Positions 7,404 to 10,074 of a stretch of DNA of 10,074 nucleotides are shown piece after piece; within the stretch, counting starts at the first letter, position 1; every line of letters begins with the position of its first letter. The stretch covers positions 1 through 10,074 of the forward strand of contig QZKU01000103.1 in NCBI GenBank assembly GCA_003598085.1, given 5' to 3'. The notes under the pieces are model-generated. The model worked only from the letters and a program-made list of their open reading frames with translations, was not told where the DNA came from and searched no databases. Origin of the DNA: Candidatus Abyssobacteria bacterium SURF_5 (lineage in GTDB: Bacteria; Abyssobacteria; SURF-5). The position numbers and the translations under genes are program-made.

Positions 7404-7533
7404 TGTTTATCCATTAGCGCTAAAATATAATAACGATATAAATATGGTCTCTGTCCCCATATTTTCCCTTTGTTTATTCATTAGCACTAAACTATAATAA
7501 CGATTTAAATATGGTCTCTGTCCCCATATTTTC
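7404..7533. repeat. Two near-identical 63-bp tandem repeats with internal hairpin
   Basis: Copies at 7404-7466 and 7471-7533 match at 59 of 63 positions and are separated by 4 bp. Each ends with an inverted repeat, AAATATGG and CCATATTT, around a 9-nt loop containing TCTCTGTCC; the four differences lie outside this hairpin, which is identical in both. The right copy ends inside the stop codon of the 349-aa dehydratase-like gene. The GTCTCTGTCCCCA core resembles short palindromes that I associate with REP-like or small transposable repeats in uncultured bacteria. No transposase lies next to it. Confidence 0.75.
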
Positions 7534-8581
7534 AGCTCAGCATTTCGAGGAAGGCTTCGATGCGGGTCCTGATTTGTTCGCGGTTGCCGGGCGAGTAATC
7601 GGCTTCGCATCTGAGCGCCGGGATACGCATTCGCTGCAATTCGGGCTGGATCATCACCCAGTCGAGCGTATGGGGATCGCAGAATTTTACCGAGTAATAG
7701 ATCAGGCCGGTTGCGTTCGTTTGGCGCACCAGTTCCAGAAGATGATCGATCCGTTTTCCCGTCGTGTTCATTCGAGCGCAGGGGAGGCGCCGGATATAGC
7801 GCTCGGCGATTTGCAGGAGCGGGTCGCCGTCGGTCCGGACCAGGCCGCCAAAATATCTGCTGCCGCAGCAGAGGTCATCCGCGACAACATGTCCGCCGGC
7901 AGCTTCAATGGTTTCGACGATCCACATGTCGTCGAGCACTCCGCCGGAAAGGACCACGCGCGCGCCTTCTCGAGAGGCGGGATTGGATTCTCGCAATTGT
8001 TGAAGCCTTCCCCGCCATGCTCTGTTGAATTCTTTCTTATCGGATGCCATCGACTGCCGCAGGATGCGGTAGTATTGCGAGGCGACGATGCCGGTTGGTG
8101 CGCGGCGAAGCTCGTCGAGTTCGCTGAGGATCAGACGCGTCTCGTTTGTTATCGCGATCGCCCGCAGAAGGTTGTCGTCGTTTAGATTATTGCCGCTGTA
8201 TGTGCGCAAGGCCGGCGTGAACGCTTGCAGTTCGGCATGGAAGAATTGAACCGCATCCTCATTGACTTCGTGCGGGAGCGCGAGGATATGAGAGAATTGA
8301 ACGGGAAGGAAATGGCGGCAGGCATCGAACAGGCGCCTCATCGCGTCGCACGAGTCGATCCCGACAACGCCTGCAAAGGAATTGGGATTGTTGAGAAGCG
8401 AGCCGAAGCACGCGCGCACGAATGCGCAGAGGTTCGGATGCAGATACGTGTCGGCTGCCGCCATGCCGGCTGCATCCCCGAGAATGCGCCTGCTTTCGAG
8501 GCCTGCGGCGAGGATCAATTCCTCAGGGGTATACGTGCAGAACCAACCGATGACCGGTTTTTGAGCGCTGTCCGTTTTCAC
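7532..8581 (-). CDS. 2-hydroxyacyl-CoA dehydratase / benzoyl-CoA reductase family subunit (HgdB/BcrC-like)
   Basis: This is the second subunit of the same superfamily, 349 aa, probably partnering the 416-aa protein encoded downstream. Motifs in order are GWFCTYTPEELILAAGL (12-28), LHPNLCAFVRACFG (47-60), GIDSCDAMRRLFD (74-86), HVVADDLCCGSRYF (231-244), YYSVKFCDPHT (295-305) and RIEAFLEML (340-348). By hand alignment with the downstream paralogue, C52, C78 and C301 match its C103, C131 and C357, the presumed [4Fe-4S] ligands; C15, C58, C238, C239 and C325 are extra. The start must be the GTG at 8581: an in-frame TAA lies five codons upstream and the conserved N-terminal motif leaves no room for a later start. 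The ribosome site is weak (GAG about 10 nt upstream). The gene begins 35 bp after the tag stop, so it is probably co-transcribed. Which reaction it serves (dehydration or aryl-CoA reduction) cannot be told here. Confidence 0.85.
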   Translation of the reverse strand: MKTDSAQKPVIGWFCTYTPEELILAAGLESRRILGDAAGMAAADTYLHPNLCAFVRACFGSLLNNPNSFAGVVGIDSCDAMRRLFDACRHFLPVQFSHILALPHEVNEDAVQFFHAELQAFTPALRTYSGNNLNDDNLLRAIAITNETRLILSELDELRRAPTGIVASQYYRILRQSMASDKKEFNRAWRGRLQQLRESNPASREGARVVLSGGVLDDMWIVETIEAAGGHVVADDLCCGSRYFGGLVRTDGDPLLQIAERYIRRLPCARMNTTGKRIDHLLELVRQTNATGLIYYSVKFCDPHTLDWVMIQPELQRMRIPALRCEADYSPGNREQIRTRIEAFLEMLS

Positions 8582-8616
8582 GTCGTTACTCGATTATCGG
8601 GGTGCTACAACGGCTA

Positions 8617-9126
8617 TCAGCTTTCTCCTCTATACCTCCAGCAATTTGGCTCATGCCAGGGCGGCGTCTTTCCGATGCTCTGCAGAAAACTTTCCGAGAT
8701 TTTCGGGCCCATGAAGCTGAACTTTCTTTTCAGTTCCCGATTCATCTCTTCAGGGCTCCCGTTCACCTGTTTCAGATAAGCGGCAAACGAGCCGTATTCC
8801 GAGATGATTTTCTGGACCCGTTTCGCGTTTTCGATTGTGGCCGTGATTTTGAGCCGGTTTCTAATGATGCCTTTATCGTTTAACAGCCGTAATATATCTT
8901 TTTCCGTGAACGCCGCCACTTTCTTGATTGAAAAGTTCGCGAATGCCCGCCTCAGCGCCTCGCGCTTGTGGAGGATGAGGCGCCAACTCAAGCCGGCCTG
9001 GAATATCTCGAGGGATAATCGTTCGAACAGGTCGTCATCCCGCTCGAGCGGCACGCCGAATTCTTCATCATGGTATTGAATGGCGAGCGGATCATCCTTG
9101 GTCCATGAGCATCGTATCTTTGGCAT
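8617..9126 (-). CDS. tag: DNA-3-methyladenine glycosylase I
   Basis: This base-excision repair enzyme removes 3-methyladenine from alkylated DNA; it is cytoplasmic and a zinc-containing HhH-fold protein. The start RCSWTKDDPLAIQYHDEEFGVP matches Tag closely. C6 and H19 (C4/H17 in E. coli) plus H158 and C162 (H175/C179) complete the zinc site. E40 in LEIFQAGLSW corresponds to the base-contacting Glu38, and GIIRNRLKI (87-95) and FSFMGPKISESFLQSIG (136-152) are family hallmarks. At 169 aa it is shorter than the 187-aa E. coli protein because the stretch between about 115 and 130 is reduced, as in short-form homologues. I choose ATG 9126, with GGAG 6 nt upstream; the frame stays open to another ATG at 9255, but those extra 43 residues have no Tag-like sequence. 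The gene is first in a run with the dehydratase-like genes, with no obvious functional link. Confidence 0.94.
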   Translation of the reverse strand: MPKIRCSWTKDDPLAIQYHDEEFGVPLERDDDLFERLSLEIFQAGLSWRLILHKREALRRAFANFSIKKVAAFTEKDILRLLNDKGIIRNRLKITATIENAKRVQKIISEYGSFAAYLKQVNGSPEEMNRELKRKFSFMGPKISESFLQSIGKTPPWHEPNCWRYRGES

Positions 9127-9313
9127 ATGCGTCTCCGCTTGATGAAGCAATGACAGGGGTGAACTCAGTGCGGGCAAGGCCGCAGGTTTTCGGACTTTGA
9201 TTCCGCGCGCGCAGAATTTGATTGAAGTGTGCTGGTGTCCATAACAAGAAGCCATTTGGAACGAGGTAAATTCAAGGAACCCGAAGGCTGCTACAGATAA
9301 CTAAATTGTAAAT

Positions 9314-9343
9314 ATTATAGGAGAGAAAGATCCTTGGCGTCAA
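9314..9343 (-). promoter_or_regulatory. Sigma70-type promoter for tag and following genes
   Basis: Read on the minus strand, TTGACG (-35, 9343-9338) is followed after 18 nt by TATAAT (-10, 9319-9314), one mismatch from full consensus. Transcription would start near 9307, about 180 nt before the tag ATG. As the only strong minus-strand promoter I see upstream of the four-gene run, it may serve the entire set. The leader is long, but I recognise no riboswitch in it. Confidence 0.7.
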
Positions 9344-9450
9344 AACGGGCGTAGATACCCGAGCGGCGCTATAATCTATTTCGCTTTCCCTGTCCGCGGA
9401 TGACATTGTTATGCATGATGGAATCCCGATTCTCATCGCAATTATTGCAG

Positions 9451-9480
9451 TTGGTCTTCCGTTGTCTTTCGTGGTATAAT
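9451..9480 (+). promoter_or_regulatory. Extended -10 promoter-like site on the plus strand
   Basis: TGGTATAAT (9472-9480) is a perfect extended -10 element. TTGGTC (9451-9456) sits 18 nt upstream of TATAAT as a weak -35 with the first three bases matching. Initiation would fall near 9487, pointing away from tag. No gene follows within reach; the transcript could end at the stem at 9657-9711. Confidence 0.5.
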
Positions 9481-9656
9481 GAAAGCAGCAGGAAAGCGAT
9501 TGCTTACCAATATCCTCCATCTGAGCCATCCAATGCTTTCCAAGTTATCCCGCATAACGGCATTGCCCCCCGGCCGCCAGGAAGGACGTTGACGTATCAG
9601 AACAAACGATCTTCACCATGGCGCACGATTTTCCACAGGGGAAACAACGCCTCGAA

Positions 9657-9711
9657 TCTCGCCGGAGACTCGCAGGCTAATGGGGGCTTTTCGGCTGGCG
9701 GGAGATTTTTT
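9657..9711 (+). terminator. Possible intrinsic terminator
   Basis: TCTC-GCC (9657-9663) can pair with GGC-GG-GAGA (9697-9705), leaving a two-base bulge and a 33-nt loop, directly followed by six T (9706-9711). The T-run is convincing, the stem only moderately so. It lies about 220 nt after the predicted plus-strand start near 9487. Confidence 0.3.
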
Positions 9712-9888
9712 ATCCGATACCCGAAAACCAGCGGCCTTCGAGTGCCGTGCCCGGATGGCACATCTATTCACATTACATCAACATTTCTCTTCATCATTGC
9801 TCGTACTCATTCCGTTTATTAACGAATAATCAGGGTTAGTTTCGGCGGTCGTTGGCAGTGGGCTCGGCAGAGAAGAACTGATAAACGA

Positions 9889-9907
9889 GTTGTCCTGTCA
9901 AGACAAC
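9889..9907. repeat. Short inverted repeat near the mobile-element start
   Basis: GTTGTC and GACAAC flank the 7-nt loop CTGTCAA. It lies about 140 bp before the transposase-like start codon, where the terminal inverted repeat of an insertion sequence could lie. With the other end outside the window this cannot be confirmed. Confidence 0.25.
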
Positions 9908-10044
9908 AGTCATTACACGCATTGCACTGCGAGGGCCAAGGAGCATCTCCGGATGAGCAAGTGAGTAGAGGCTGATCTTGTCTTGAACCAGTTGGAAATA
10001 GAGAACTGAGCCGTTAGAATGGTTAATGAAGGGAGGAGAACATC

Positions 10045-10074
10045 ATGGGCAAACCACACAGACATTTTACGGCT
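10045..10074 (+). CDS. Start of a transposase OrfA-like protein (partial, runs off the window)
   Basis: Only ten codons are present, reading MGKPHRHFTA. A strong ribosome site, GGGAGGAG at 10031-10038, sits 6 nt before the ATG, which argues for a real gene. The basic start leading into HFTA resembles the openings of IS3-family OrfA helix-turn-helix proteins, many of which begin with a few basic residues followed by RxFTAEQK. The call rests on that short resemblance. If right, the upstream 100-160 bp is the insertion-sequence end and leader. Another DNA-binding protein with a similar N-terminus cannot be excluded. Confidence 0.45.
   Translation, partial: MGKPHRHFTA

Larger units (their letters stand above)
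9127..10044. other. Gene-free region between tag and the right-edge transposase start
   Basis: About 900 bp with no gene I can support. It holds the tag leader (about 180 nt from the predicted start near 9307), the minus-strand promoter at 9314-9343, a plus-strand promoter-like site at 9451-9480, a stem with a T-run at 9657-9711, and a short inverted repeat at 9889-9907. The longest open frames (9272-9529 minus, 9400-9822 plus) lack ribosome sites and recognisable motifs and overlap the promoters. Confidence 0.5.

Noticed and set aside
7511-8185. A 224-codon plus-strand frame opposite the 349-aa dehydratase-like gene.
   Set aside because: It is a shadow of the conserved minus-strand gene and begins inside the 63-bp repeat.
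9411-9479. A 22-codon hydrophobic frame (MHDGIPILIAIIAVG...) as a possible small membrane peptide.
   Set aside because: No ribosome site precedes it and it overlaps the plus-strand promoter-like sequence; a chance frame is more likely.

Overview
The window reads as a piece of a bacterial chromosome, probably from an uncultivated anaerobe, but I cannot assign a phylum. Three observations point that way: near-consensus sigma70-type promoters, two subunits of the oxygen-sensitive 2-hydroxyacyl-CoA dehydratase / benzoyl-CoA reductase superfamily, and long gene-free DNA full of short hairpin repeats of the kind common in metagenome-assembled genomes. By eye, the left gene (146-2257) is more AT-rich than the G+C-rich genes from 4215 to 9126.

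Layout: 1-145 has no gene I can support. 146-2257 (minus) encodes a secreted right-handed parallel beta-helix protein with its own near-consensus promoter at 2334-2363 and two A-tract direct repeats just upstream of that promoter. 2400-4214 holds no believable gene. Its right part (about 2839-4166) is a mosaic of small dispersed repeats, most of them perfect hairpins, assembled into composite modules of 120-140 bp.

4215-9126 is a run of four minus-strand genes. In transcription order they are: a short-form DNA-3-methyladenine glycosylase I (tag); a 349-aa HgdB/BcrC-like subunit starting 35 bp downstream; a 339-bp gap carrying two near-identical 63-bp tandem repeats; a 416-aa HgdB-like subunit; and a 576-aa multi-spanning GT-C/DUF2142-like membrane protein whose ATG overlaps the preceding stop. 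A good promoter at 9314-9343 could start transcription of the whole run. The two dehydratase-like subunits both keep the three aligned cysteines expected of [4Fe-4S] ligands, so together they look like a heterodimer. Its substrate is unknown, and the ATPase activator such enzymes need is not in the window.

9127-10044 contains the tag leader, a plus-strand promoter-like sequence with an extended -10 (9451-9480), and a terminator-like stem followed by six T (9657-9711). Together these could bound a small RNA. At the right edge, a strong ribosome binding site precedes the first ten codons of a protein resembling an IS3-type transposase OrfA (10045-10074), so a mobile element probably begins there.
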